Assembly (NCBI RefSeq): GCF_018614035.1
Contig: NZ_JAGGPA010000059.1
Coordinates: forward strand, 32,587 to 96,586
Length of the DNA stretch: 64,000 bases
DNA from: Streptomyces sp. ISL-96
GTDB lineage: Bacteria > Actinomycetota > Actinomycetes > Streptomycetales > Streptomycetaceae
Direction: 5' to 3'
Shown: in pieces, positions 43,098-50,859 of the stretch
How positions within the stretch are numbered: the first letter of the stretch is position 1
Layout of the letters: the number at the start of each line of letters is the position of its first letter
Notes under the pieces: model-generated
The model's database searches: none
Seen by the model: only the letters and a program-made list of their open reading frames with translations
Told to the model about the DNA's origin: nothing
Position numbers and translations under genes: made by a program

Positions 43098-43667
43098 GTG
43101 GCGGCGCGGGTCTTCGTGGACACCAACGTCCTGTTTCCGTTCTCAGTGATGGACGTGATGCTGGCCCTCACAGAGGACTCCATCCATGAGATCGTGTGGT
43201 CCGAACGACTCCTGGCGGAGTGGGAACGGGTCATCGTCCGGGAAGGCAGACGTTCTACGGACTCGGCTGCCGCAGTGGCTCGCGCCATCCGGCGGTTCTT
43301 CTCCGACTGCAAGATCCCGGCAGCCGCCTATGCGCACCTTGTGGACGAGATGCCGGGCGATGATCCCGACGACCGGCACCACGCGGCGGCAGCGGTGGCC
43401 GCCGGCGCCGGTGCGCTCATCACGTGGAACCTCGGCGACTTCCCTGCCGACGACTTGGCGAAGCGCGGGGTGCATGTGATCGACCCGGACGCGTATCTCT
43501 GCGGACTGTACGGCGAGTTGCCAATTGAGGTCGTGCAGACAGTGGTCAGGCTGGCCGCAGAGAAGCGGAATCCACCGGTCGCGATTGCCGATGCCATCAC
43601 CCGGCTTGCGAAGGCCGGTGTGCCACGCTTCGCCGACCTCCTGGCGGGGCATCTCGGGCACTGCTAG
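43098..43667 (+). CDS. PIN-domain toxin (ribonuclease)
   Basis: 189 residues from GTG 43098 (GGGGAGGGA upstream). The first acidic residue is in RVFVDTNVLFP; others in HEIVWSERLLAEWERV, GDDPDDRHHAAAAVAAGAGA and LITWNLGDFPADDLAKRGV. These are the four conserved positions of the PIN fold, which cuts RNA with Mg2+. A C-terminal helix region follows (AIADAITRLAKAGVPRFADL). With the HTH partner it forms a type II toxin-antitoxin pair that could keep the island in the chromosome. Confidence 0.87.
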   Translation: MAARVFVDTNVLFPFSVMDVMLALTEDSIHEIVWSERLLAEWERVIVREGRRSTDSAAAVARAIRRFFSDCKIPAAAYAHLVDEMPGDDPDDRHHAAAAVAAGAGALITWNLGDFPADDLAKRGVHVIDPDAYLCGLYGELPIEVVQTVVRLAAEKRNPPVAIADAITRLAKAGVPRFADLLAGHLGHC

Positions 43668-43737
43668 GGGTGAGGTGCCGTTCAACGTCGGGCCGGAGGT
43701 GGTGCGCAGGTGGTGCGCGGCTCCCGAATCGGTCTGG

Positions 43738-43778
43738 ACGACAAACAAGCCCCAGGTCGCTGACCTGGGGCTTTCTCG
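43738..43778 (-). terminator. tRNA-Gly terminator
   Basis: CCCCAGGTC-GCT-GACCTGGGG (43750-43770) with TTGT on the minus-strand side, immediately after the tRNA 3' end. The same hairpin follows the 42167 remnant. Confidence 0.8.
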
Positions 43779-43852
43779 TGGAGCGGGTGACGAGAATCGA
43801 ACTCGCGCTCTGAGCTTGGGAAGCTCATGTTCTACCATTAAACTACACCCGC
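43779..43852 (-). tRNA. tRNA-Gly(CCC), intact
   Basis: Read on the minus strand: acceptor GCGGGTG (5') pairs with CACCCGC, D-arm with GGTAGAAC, anticodon stem TGAGC/GCTCA with loop TTCCCAA (anticodon CCC, Gly), T-arm GCGAG-TTCGATT-CTCGT and an encoded CCA (plus-strand TGG at 43779-43781). All four stems pair. Its 3' half is the insertion site repeated through the island. Nearest chromosomal genes to the right are conserved. Confidence 0.96.
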
Positions 43853-44016
43853 GCAGCGGGCCGTTGATCAGCACCGCGTTGTCCGTCAGTGTACCCCAGT
43901 CCTCGCCCCGGTGTTTGCGGTGTGGGCGTATCTTGGCGGGCGGAGTGCCGCCTGGAGTGGCGTCCTGTTCATCCCCTAATGTGGCCTTCTCGTCCACGCT
44001 TTGGGGAAGGGACTTG

Positions 44017-44181
44017 ATGGAGCCCACCGTCGTCCGTTGTGCCGAGGGGCACGTGTTCAGCACCACATCGTTCCCGCTGCAGCAGCTCGGAGCCGGCCGG
44101 ATCGGGCCGGGGCGGCTGATCCGCTGTCCGCGCTGTGCCCGGCTTCGGAATGCCGTTCCCGTGGTGATGGGGCAGCGCTAG
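44017..44181 (+). CDS. Zinc-ribbon miniprotein
   Basis: 54 residues from ATG 44017 (GGGGAAGGGA upstream). One C-x3-H (RCAEGH) and one C-x2-C (IRCPRCARLRN) give a likely zinc site. A similar small gene often stands before dcd in Streptomyces, as far as I recall. Function unknown. Confidence 0.7.
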   Translation: MEPTVVRCAEGHVFSTTSFPLQQLGAGRIGPGRLIRCPRCARLRNAVPVVMGQR

Positions 44182-44252
44182 AGGTCGGAGTGAGAGGCGC
44201 GCGGGACCGGTCCGGTTGGGGCGGGCCCGCGCGTTCTGCGTATCCTCGGGGC

Positions 44253-44828
44253 GTGCTTCTCTCAGACAAGGACATCCGGGCCGAGATCGATGCCGGACGC
44301 GTGCGTATTGATCCGTACGACGAATCAATGGTGCAGCCCTCGAGCATCGACGTGCGGCTCGACCGCTACTTCCGGGTGTTCGAGAACCACCGGTACCCGC
44401 ATATCGATCCGGCCGTTGAGCAGGCGGATCTGACGCGCGAGGTGGAGCCGGAGGGGGACGAGGCGTTCATCCTGCACCCCGGTGAGTTCGTGCTGGCGTC
44501 GACGTACGAGACGATCACGCTGCCGGACAATCTTGCTTCCCGGCTGGAAGGGAAGAGCTCGCTCGGGCGGCTCGGGCTCGTTACGCATTCCACCGCTGGA
44601 TTCATTGATCCCGGGTTCTCCGGGCATGTCACCCTTGAGCTGTCGAATCTGGCTACGCTGCCGATCAAGCTCTGGCCCGGCATGAAGATCGGGCAGCTGT
44701 GCATGTTCCAGCTGAGCTCGCCCACGGAGTTCCCGTACGGCTCCGAGCGGTACGGGTCGCGTTATCAGGGTCAGCGCGGACCGACCGCCTCGCGGTCCTT
44801 CCTCAATTTCCATCGGACGCAGGTGTGA
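44253..44828 (+). CDS. dcd: dCTP deaminase
   Basis: 191 residues from GTG 44253 (VLLSDKDIRAEIDAGRVRID). dCTP deaminase/dUTPase fold: SMVQPSSIDVRLDRYFRVF, LASRLEGKSSLGRLGLVTHS with the substrate-binding SSLGR, and the catalytic Glu in SGHVTLELSN; then GMKIGQLCMFQL and C-terminal YQGQRGPTASR. It converts dCTP to dUTP, or on to dUMP in bifunctional forms, feeding dTMP synthesis. Length is standard. Coupled to the next gene by a GTGA overlap. Confidence 0.96.
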   Translation: MLLSDKDIRAEIDAGRVRIDPYDESMVQPSSIDVRLDRYFRVFENHRYPHIDPAVEQADLTREVEPEGDEAFILHPGEFVLASTYETITLPDNLASRLEGKSSLGRLGLVTHSTAGFIDPGFSGHVTLELSNLATLPIKLWPGMKIGQLCMFQLSSPTEFPYGSERYGSRYQGQRGPTASRSFLNFHRTQV

Positions 44829-45322
44829 GTGCTGTGCGGGAAAATCTGACGTACGAGGGCTTCGGCAGCGCCGTGCGCGAGCTCGCGCAGACCATCGCCG
44901 ACGACGGGTACGAGCCCGACATCGTGCTGAGCATCGCCCGTGGCGGGGTCTTCGTCGCCGGTGGGCTGGCCTACGCCCTTGATGTGAAGAACATCCACCT
45001 GGTAAATGTTGAATTTTATACCGGGGTCGGGACGACGCTTGAGATGCCGGTCATGCTGGCGCCCGTCCCGAACGCGATCGACTTCAGCAACAAGAAGGTG
45101 CTGATCGCGGACGACGTCGCCGACACCGGCAACACGCTCAAGCTCGTGCACGACTTCTGCCTCGATCATGTGGCGGAGGTCCGCAGCGCGGTCGTCTACG
45201 AGAAGTCGCACTCGCTCGTGAAGTGCGAGTACGTGTGGAAGCGCACCGACGAGTGGATCAACTTCCCCTGGAGCGTGCAGAAGCCCGTCGTGCGGCGCAC
45301 CGGGCAGGTTCTCGACGCCTGA
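44825..45322 (+). CDS. Phosphoribosyltransferase
   Basis: 165 residues from GTG 44825, which overlaps the dcd stop by 4 nt; GTG 44834 is an alternative. Type I PRTase: PPi-loop region VLSIARGGVFVAGGLAYAL and PRPP motif KKVLIADDVADTGNTLKLV. Resembles hypoxanthine/xanthine-type enzymes but specificity is open. Linked with dcd in a nucleotide-salvage operon. Confidence 0.9.
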   Translation: MSAVRENLTYEGFGSAVRELAQTIADDGYEPDIVLSIARGGVFVAGGLAYALDVKNIHLVNVEFYTGVGTTLEMPVMLAPVPNAIDFSNKKVLIADDVADTGNTLKLVHDFCLDHVAEVRSAVVYEKSHSLVKCEYVWKRTDEWINFPWSVQKPVVRRTGQVLDA

Positions 45323-45349
45323 GTGGGTATGTGGATGGTGGATGTGGGT

Positions 45350-45388
45350 GGGCCCCGGTGCGTAGGTGTACGCGGCCGGGGCCCTTTT
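45350..45388 (+). terminator. Terminator of the dcd operon
   Basis: GGGCCCCGG (45350-45358), 17-nt loop, CCGGGGCCC (45376-45384), TTTT. Also lies after the convergent Yip1 gene. Confidence 0.88.
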
Positions 45389-45412
45389 CGGTTCGTCGTG
45401 CCTTGTCTTGCG

Positions 45413-46369
45413 TCAGATCGTGCCCAGCTTGATCAGGGACAGCAGCGCCACCAGCTGGATCGCGGATGCGCCCAGGGCCTTCTGCCACGGCAGGTCGTGC
45501 GACTTGCTCACCATTGATGTGAACAGGGCCGCCGCTCCCAGCCACGTCAACCAGCCGAGCACCTGGACCAGCGCGTTCTCGCCGCCCAGGAAGATCGCGA
45601 AGACCAGGCGCGGGGCGTCCGTCATCGACATGATCAGCATCGAGAGGCCGACGGTCGGCTGCCAGGAGCCGTCGCCGCCGAGCTGGCGGGCCAGCGTGTG
45701 CGTCACCGCGCCCAGGATCAGGCCGCAGATGATCACCGCGATGCCGGTCGTGAGGACGTACGGGATGGCACTGGACAGGGTCGCGTTGATGGCCTCTTCG
45801 CGGGCCTTGTCGAAGCCGAAGATCGCGAGCAGGCCGTAGAGGAACGTGACCACCAGGGCCGGTCCCCACACCGGGTAGTCGCGCATCTGCCAGAAGGTCG
45901 GGCCCGGCCGCAGCACGATGCCGCTCAGCAACTGCTTCCAGTGGAGGCGCGGGCCGGCGGGCGGGGCGGGGGTGTTGCCCGCCCGGTAGGTGTTGCCGTC
46001 GCCGTACGGGTCCTCGCCGATGCTGAAGGCCGTCGTGTGGCCCGGGTTGTTGCTGCTGTTGGCGTACGGGTCACCTCCCCCCGCCGCGCCATGGCCGCCG
46101 CGCGCTCCGTGACCGCCGTGGCCGCTGCGTCCGCCCTGGGCGTGGCCCTGGGGCGGGTGGTGCGGGTCGGGGTCGCCGAAGTATTCGGGCTCGCCGTTCT
46201 GTCCGCCGTACTGCGGTGCCTGCGGCCACTGCTGCTGGCCGTACGGGGGCTGAGGCGATGGAGCCTGCTGCCCGTACGGCTGTTGCTGCCGTTGCTGCTG
46301 CTGTTGCCGCTGCGGTTGTTGTTGCGGGGTGCGGTTGTCCCGGCCGCGTCCGATCCTGAATCCAGCCAC
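45413..46369 (-). CDS. Yip1-domain integral membrane protein
   Basis: 318 residues from GTG 46367-46369 (VAGFRIGRGRDNRTP, which I take as the usual start); an ATG at 46450 adds 27 residues. The N-terminal 130 residues are a Gln/Pro/Gly-rich disordered tail (QQQPQRQQQQQRQQQPYGQQ). The rest is a five-helix Yip1 domain (PALVVTFLYGLLAIFGFDKA; YVLTTGIAVIICGLILGAVT; DAPRLVFAIFLGG). Role in bacteria unknown, possibly membrane organisation. Confidence 0.85.
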   Translation of the reverse strand: MAGFRIGRGRDNRTPQQQPQRQQQQQRQQQPYGQQAPSPQPPYGQQQWPQAPQYGGQNGEPEYFGDPDPHHPPQGHAQGGRSGHGGHGARGGHGAAGGGDPYANSSNNPGHTTAFSIGEDPYGDGNTYRAGNTPAPPAGPRLHWKQLLSGIVLRPGPTFWQMRDYPVWGPALVVTFLYGLLAIFGFDKAREEAINATLSSAIPYVLTTGIAVIICGLILGAVTHTLARQLGGDGSWQPTVGLSMLIMSMTDAPRLVFAIFLGGENALVQVLGWLTWLGAAALFTSMVSKSHDLPWQKALGASAIQLVALLSLIKLGTI

Positions 46370-46461
46370 GTAATCGAACGTACCTGGTCCTGATGCACCG
46401 TATGCCGGGTCTGCCGCAACAGGCCCGGCTTTGCTGCCGAGCTGTGACATCCCCTAGGGGG

Positions 46462-47607
46462 TCAGCGCTGCTGGGCGGAGAACACCGCCGTGGAGAAGGT
46501 GATGCTCCTCTTGGCGGTCGAAGCATGCGAGGAGTGGAGCGTGATGACGTCCGTCGTCTCGCCCCGGTGCGTCCGTACGACCGTGTCCGGCTTCTTGTCG
46601 CCGTCGAAGTCGGCGTGGCGCAGGACGTCCGTGATGGGCGTTTCCTCGCCGCTCGGCAGATCGCCCGGCCGCGCCTTCACCGCCTTGAAGGTGTACGTAC
46701 CGCCCGCTCGCCCGGGGCCGGTCGGGCCGCCCAGCAGCAGCTTCGCGCGCGCCGCGGTTCCGGGTTCGTGCGGGCGGGTGGCGGAGACCAGGTCGTCGTA
46801 GCCGTCGCCGTTGACGTCGGGTGCGAGGTCGGGGGCGACGAGGACGGGGCCGACGCCCGGGATGGTGCCCGAGGCCGCGCGCGGGGCGCCGGCGCGGGTG
46901 AACGGGCCGCGCAGGAAGCTCAGGCGGCCGCCGCCGGCCGTCACGGCCAGATCCTTGTTGCCGTCGCCGTCGAAGTCGCCGCAGACCGGGTGGTCCGGCC
47001 ACTCGTTGCCGAACCGGGCGCGGTCCGGGATGCGGAGCTTGACCGCCTTGCCGGTGAGCCCGTTCGCACTGCCGAAGAGGATCTGGAGCGGTACGGGCGG
47101 CATGCCCGTGCCGTTGAACGGTGGGTCCGTGGTGACCACCAGGTCGGCGTAGCCGTCCTGGTCGAGGTCGCAGGCCGCCTCGGCGTCGAAGGCCGCGGGG
47201 AGGACGCCCTCGGTGCGGGCCGCGTTGTGGGCGGGCGTGAGGAGCTGGCGTACGGAAGGATCAAGGGCCGCCTGCGGGGGCTTGGCGCCGTACACGATGC
47301 CGATGCCCGCGTCGTCGCCCAGACGGTCCTCCGGGCCCTTGACCAGGTCGTTGAGCACGAGGTCGCGGTGGCCGTCACCGTTGAAGTCCTCGGCGACGCG
47401 GCTGCCCTTGCCGTGCGGTACGGGGCGAAGGGGGGCGGCGGCCTTGTTCGCCATGGCGGCGGGGGAGTCCTCCTGGGCGCCGGTGGCCGGGGAATCACTG
47501 CCGGAGGAGGGGCCGCAGCCGGTGGCTGTCAGCAGTACCGCACAGCTCGCCGCCGCTGCCACTGCGATGCCTCTTCGCACGACCACCTCGTCCGTATCGC
47601 CAGTCAT
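46462..47607 (-). CDS. Lipoprotein with FG-GAP/VCBS repeats
   Basis: About 381 residues from ATG 47607 (MTGDTDEVVVRRGI); ATG 47619 is also possible. Lipobox AAASCAVLLTATGC. At least four FG-GAP calcium-binding loops follow: DFNGDGHRDLVL, DLDQDGYADLVV, DFDGDGNKDLAV, DVNGDGYDDLVS and DFDGDKKPDTVV. Together they should form a beta-propeller outside the cell. Ligand unknown. Confidence 0.86.
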   Translation of the reverse strand: MTGDTDEVVVRRGIAVAAAASCAVLLTATGCGPSSGSDSPATGAQEDSPAAMANKAAAPLRPVPHGKGSRVAEDFNGDGHRDLVLNDLVKGPEDRLGDDAGIGIVYGAKPPQAALDPSVRQLLTPAHNAARTEGVLPAAFDAEAACDLDQDGYADLVVTTDPPFNGTGMPPVPLQILFGSANGLTGKAVKLRIPDRARFGNEWPDHPVCGDFDGDGNKDLAVTAGGGRLSFLRGPFTRAGAPRAASGTIPGVGPVLVAPDLAPDVNGDGYDDLVSATRPHEPGTAARAKLLLGGPTGPGRAGGTYTFKAVKARPGDLPSGEETPITDVLRHADFDGDKKPDTVVRTHRGETTDVITLHSSHASTAKRSITFSTAVFSAQQR

Positions 47608-47658
47608 CAGTCGGCACATGATGCTCTTTTTTGACCGCTTCGGTAAGCGGGGCATACG

Positions 47659-47699
47659 AAAGCGGCCGGACCTGCCCCCGAGGCAGATCCGGCCGCTTT
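47659..47699. terminator. Bidirectional terminator
   Basis: AAAGCGGCCGGA (47659-47670) and TCCGGCCGCTTT (47688-47699), with inner CTGCC/GGCAG pairing. A- and T-ends on both sides. Ends the Fe-S oxidoreductase transcript on the minus strand. Confidence 0.9.
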
Positions 47700-47735
47700 C
47701 TTTACGACTGACCAGCTGTTACTTCCGACCAGCTG

Positions 47736-50003
47736 TTACTTCGCCGGTTCCGGCTCCGGCGCGTCCTCGGACTCCGGCTCGTCCGCCGGCTCGGTCGGCG
47801 TCCGCACCGAGTCGAGGAGCAACTGCGCCACGTCCACGACCTGGAGGGATTCCTTCGCGGCGCCATCGTTCTTCTTGCCGTTGACCGAGTCCGTGAGCAT
47901 CACCAGGCAGAACGGGCAGGCCGTCGACACGATGTCCGGGTTGAGGGACAGCGCCTCGTCGACGCGCTCGGTGTTGATGCGCTTGCCGATCCGCTCCTCC
48001 ATCCACATGCGCGCACCACCGGCGCCGCAGCAGAAGCCACGCTCCTTGTGGCGGTGCATCTCCTGCTGACGCAGGCCCGGGACGGCCGACATGATCTCGC
48101 GCGGGGGCGTGTAGACCTTGTTGTGGCGGCCCAGGTAGCAGGGGTCGTGGTACGTGATGAGGCCCTCGACCGGGGTGACGGGGATGAGCTTGCCCTCGTC
48201 GATGAGGTGCTGGAGCAGCTGCGTGTGGTGGATGACCTCGAACTCGCCGCCCAGCTGCGGGTACTCGTTCGCGATCGTGTTGAAGCAGTGCGGGCACGTC
48301 GCGACGATCTTCTTCGACGACTTCGGCTTGCGGGTCGCCGGGTCGTCATCGTCTTCGCCGTACGCCATGTTCAGCATCGCCACGTTCTCCTGGCCGAGCT
48401 GCTGGAACAGCGGCTCGTTGCCCAGGCGGCGGGCGGAGTCACCCGTGCACTTCTCGTCGCCGCCCATGATCGCGAACTTCACACCCGCGATGTGGAGCAG
48501 CTCGGCGAAGGCCTTCGTGGTCTTCTTCGCCCGGTCCTCCAGGGCGCCCGCGCAGCCGACCCAGTAGAGGTACTCGACCTCGGACAGGTCCTCGATCGTC
48601 TTGCCGACGATCGGCACCTCGAAGTCGACTTCCTTCGTCCACTCGACGCGCTGCTTCTTGGCCAGACCCCAGGGGTTGCCCTTCTTCTCCAGGTTCTTGA
48701 GCATGGTCCCCGCCTCCGACGGGAACGCGCTCTCGATCATCACCTGGTAGCGGCGCATGTCGACGATGTGGTCGATGTGCTCGATGTCGACCGGGCACTG
48801 CTCGACGCACGCGCCGCAGCTGGTGCAGGACCACAGCACGTCCGGGTCGATGACGCCGTTCTCTTCGAGCGTGCCGATCAGCGGCCGCTCGGCCTCGGCG
48901 AGGGCGGACGCCGGGACGTTCGCCAACTGCTCGGCGGAAGCCTTCTCGTTGCCCTCCATGTCCTTGCCGCCGCCCGCGAGCAGGTACGGCGCCTTGGCGT
49001 GCGCGTGGTCGCGCAGCGACATGATGAGGAGCTTCGGGGACAGCGGCTTACCGGTGTTCCAGGCGGGGCACTGCGACTGGCAGCGGCCGCACTCCGTACA
49101 CGTGGAGAAGTCGAGGATGCCCTTCCAGGAGAACTGCTCGACCTGCGAGACGCCGAAGACGGCGTCCTCGGCCGGGTCCTCCCAGTCGATCTCCTTGCCA
49201 CCGCTGGTCATCGGCTGGAGCGCGCCCAGCGCCGTGCCGCCGTCCGCCTCGCGCTTGAACCAGATGTTCGGGAAGCCGAGGAACCGGTGCCACGCGATAC
49301 CCATGTTGGTGTTCAGCGAGACGGTGATCATCCAGATCAGCGAGGTGCAGATCTTGATCATCGCCGTGAAGTAGATCAGCGTCTGGAGGGTGGAGACGCT
49401 CAGCCCGTCGAAGGCGAGGACGAGCGGGTACGAGACGAAGTACGCGGCGTTGTAGCCGTCGACGTGGTGGATCGCGCCTTCGAGGCCGCGCAGCACGAGG
49501 ATCGCCAGGCCGATCGTCAGGATGATGTACTCGACGAAGTACGCCTGCCAGGCCTTGGAGCCCGCGAAGCGCGACTTGCGACCCGCCCGCGAGGGGAGGT
49601 TGAGCAGTCGGATCGCCATCAGGACGACGATGCCCACCACCGTCATCAGACCGATGAACTCGATGTACATCTCGAACGGCAGGAAGCCGCCGATGACCGG
49701 CAGCACCCAGTCCGCCTGGAAGAGCTGGCCGTACGCCTGAGCGAGCGTCGGCGGCAGCGTCAGGAAGCCGATCGCGACGAACCAGTGCGCCACGCCGACG
49801 ATGCCCCACCGGTTCATCCGGCTGTGGAGGAGGAACTCCTTGGCGAGGGTGATCGTGCGCTGCTTCGGGTTGCCGGTGCGGCTGCCCGCGGGGACGGGCT
49901 GGCCCAGCTTCACGAACCGGTAGATCTGCGCGACGGCTCGGGCGATGAGCGCAACGCCGACCACGGTCAGGACCAACGACACAATGATCGCGGCGAGTTG
50001 CAT
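47736..50003 (-). CDS. Membrane-bound iron-sulfur oxidoreductase (HdrD/GlpC-like)
   Basis: 755 residues from ATG 50003. Five or six membrane helices come first (AAIIVSLVLTVVGVALIARA; IEFIGLMTVVGIVVLMAIRL; YIILTIGLAILVLRGLEGA). Then two 4Fe-4S clusters: CTECGRCQSQCP and CTSCGACVEQCP; then two CCG domains (HDPCYLGRHNK with GFCCGAGGARMW; and CPHCFNT). This is the layout of heterodisulfide-reductase-like and Rv0338c-type proteins that pass electrons between quinone and a soluble or disulfide partner. The flavin-free form suggests a redox hub at the membrane. Acidic tail DEPESEDAPEPEP. Donor unknown. Confidence 0.92.
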   Translation of the reverse strand: MQLAAIIVSLVLTVVGVALIARAVAQIYRFVKLGQPVPAGSRTGNPKQRTITLAKEFLLHSRMNRWGIVGVAHWFVAIGFLTLPPTLAQAYGQLFQADWVLPVIGGFLPFEMYIEFIGLMTVVGIVVLMAIRLLNLPSRAGRKSRFAGSKAWQAYFVEYIILTIGLAILVLRGLEGAIHHVDGYNAAYFVSYPLVLAFDGLSVSTLQTLIYFTAMIKICTSLIWMITVSLNTNMGIAWHRFLGFPNIWFKREADGGTALGALQPMTSGGKEIDWEDPAEDAVFGVSQVEQFSWKGILDFSTCTECGRCQSQCPAWNTGKPLSPKLLIMSLRDHAHAKAPYLLAGGGKDMEGNEKASAEQLANVPASALAEAERPLIGTLEENGVIDPDVLWSCTSCGACVEQCPVDIEHIDHIVDMRRYQVMIESAFPSEAGTMLKNLEKKGNPWGLAKKQRVEWTKEVDFEVPIVGKTIEDLSEVEYLYWVGCAGALEDRAKKTTKAFAELLHIAGVKFAIMGGDEKCTGDSARRLGNEPLFQQLGQENVAMLNMAYGEDDDDPATRKPKSSKKIVATCPHCFNTIANEYPQLGGEFEVIHHTQLLQHLIDEGKLIPVTPVEGLITYHDPCYLGRHNKVYTPPREIMSAVPGLRQQEMHRHKERGFCCGAGGARMWMEERIGKRINTERVDEALSLNPDIVSTACPFCLVMLTDSVNGKKNDGAAKESLQVVDVAQLLLDSVRTPTEPADEPESEDAPEPEPAK

Positions 50004-50143
50004 TTCGGGGCTCCTCGGGCCTGCGAGGGTGAGAATCAGAGGGATTACTAAGCGGTAACTTAATCAGTCCGTGCTGAGCGTACCCAGATATGCCGCCGCA
50101 CTGTAGTTGCGCAGGCGGTGATCTGTGTCGCGTAAGGCTGCCC

Positions 50144-50635
50144 TCAGCCCCTGGTGGCGAGGGCCGCGGGAAGCGTGCGGGTGAGGATGGCCAGGTCGAG
50201 GCCGAGCCAGTGCTGCTCGATGTAGTGCAGATCCAGTACGTCCATCTCCTCCCACGGCAGCTCGGAGCGTGCGCTGACCTGCCACAGTCCGGTGATGCCC
50301 GGACGTACCACCAGTCTCGCTCGTGTCGCCGAACGATGGCCCGGCGGCAGCGGGCACGGCCCGACCAGGGACATCTCGCCGCGCAGTACGTGAAGCAGCC
50401 GCGGCAGTACGTCGAGCCGCCACCGGCGCAGCAGCCGGCCGGCCGGGGTGCGGGGATCGGTGCGGAGCGTCAGCATCTCGAAGGGGCGGCCGCCCAGGCC
50501 GGCTCGGGTGTTCCGTACGAGGAGAGGGCCCCGCGACGTTACGGCCGCGGCCGTGGCGGTGAGGAGCAGGAGGGGGGCGGCGATCAGCAGCAGGGCGGTG
50601 GTGGCCGCCAGGTCGAAGATTCGCTTCGCGGGCAT
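50144..50635 (-). CDS. Bacterial sugar transferase (undecaprenyl-phosphate sugar-1-P transferase type)
   Basis: 163 residues from ATG 50633-50635 (MPAKRIFDLAATTALLLIAA). One N-terminal membrane helix, then the catalytic core: RWRLDVLPRLLHVLRGEMSL and GPCPLPPGHRSATRARLVVR, ending PGITGLWQVSARSELPWEEM and VLDLHYIEQHWLGLDLAIL. The usual KRxFD, RxxxxDELPQL and VGPRP boxes are present in changed form (DVLPRL, VGPCP). It should move a sugar phosphate to a lipid carrier as the first step in a polysaccharide. No other glycan genes are nearby. Confidence 0.82.
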   Translation of the reverse strand: MPAKRIFDLAATTALLLIAAPLLLLTATAAAVTSRGPLLVRNTRAGLGGRPFEMLTLRTDPRTPAGRLLRRWRLDVLPRLLHVLRGEMSLVGPCPLPPGHRSATRARLVVRPGITGLWQVSARSELPWEEMDVLDLHYIEQHWLGLDLAILTRTLPAALATRG

Positions 50636-50768
50636 GTGACGTACCTTTTCATGCGTTTTACCCGCACATGGCACCCTGATGGGCGGCGGCGTGCCGTGCT
50701 GATGCCGCGCCTATGCAGCGCCTGTGCTGCGCCTATGCCGTGCTCATGCCCATAAGGGCCGCATAAGA

Positions 50769-50789
50769 GTTGAGTCCCCCCGACTCAGG
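50769..50789. promoter_or_regulatory. HspR operator (HAIR-like), distal, dnaK
   Basis: GTTGAGT-CCCCCCG-ACTCAGG: one mismatch in each arm from CTTGAGT-N7-ACTCAAG. Lies upstream of the likely -35. Confidence 0.75.
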
Positions 50790-50793
50790 TCTG

Positions 50794-50822
50794 TTGACGC
50801 GATTGGATCCGTCATGCATCCT
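50794..50822 (+). promoter_or_regulatory. Probable dnaK promoter
   Basis: TTGACG (50794-50799) and CATCCT (50817-50822), 17 nt apart, between and overlapping the two HspR operators. Bound HspR would cover it. Confidence 0.6.
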
Positions 50823-50841
50823 TGAGTCTGTTCCACTCAAG
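50821..50841. promoter_or_regulatory. HspR operator (HAIR), proximal, dnaK
   Basis: CTTGAGT (50821-50827), 7 nt, ACTCAAG (50835-50841): a perfect palindrome match to the known HAIR consensus. It starts at the end of the -10 region. Confidence 0.95.
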
Positions 50842-50859
50842 TCAGCTGGAGGAATCGAA

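Noticed and set aside
43668..43740. Integrase gene remnant next to the intact tRNA
   Set aside because: Only arm-like GGTGGTGCG repeats are visible; no R-H-R-Y motif on either strand.
48048..50051. 667-residue frame opposite the Fe-S oxidoreductase
   Set aside because: Val/Leu/Arg/Asp-rich mirror of the real gene; the minus-strand protein has cluster motifs and membrane helices.
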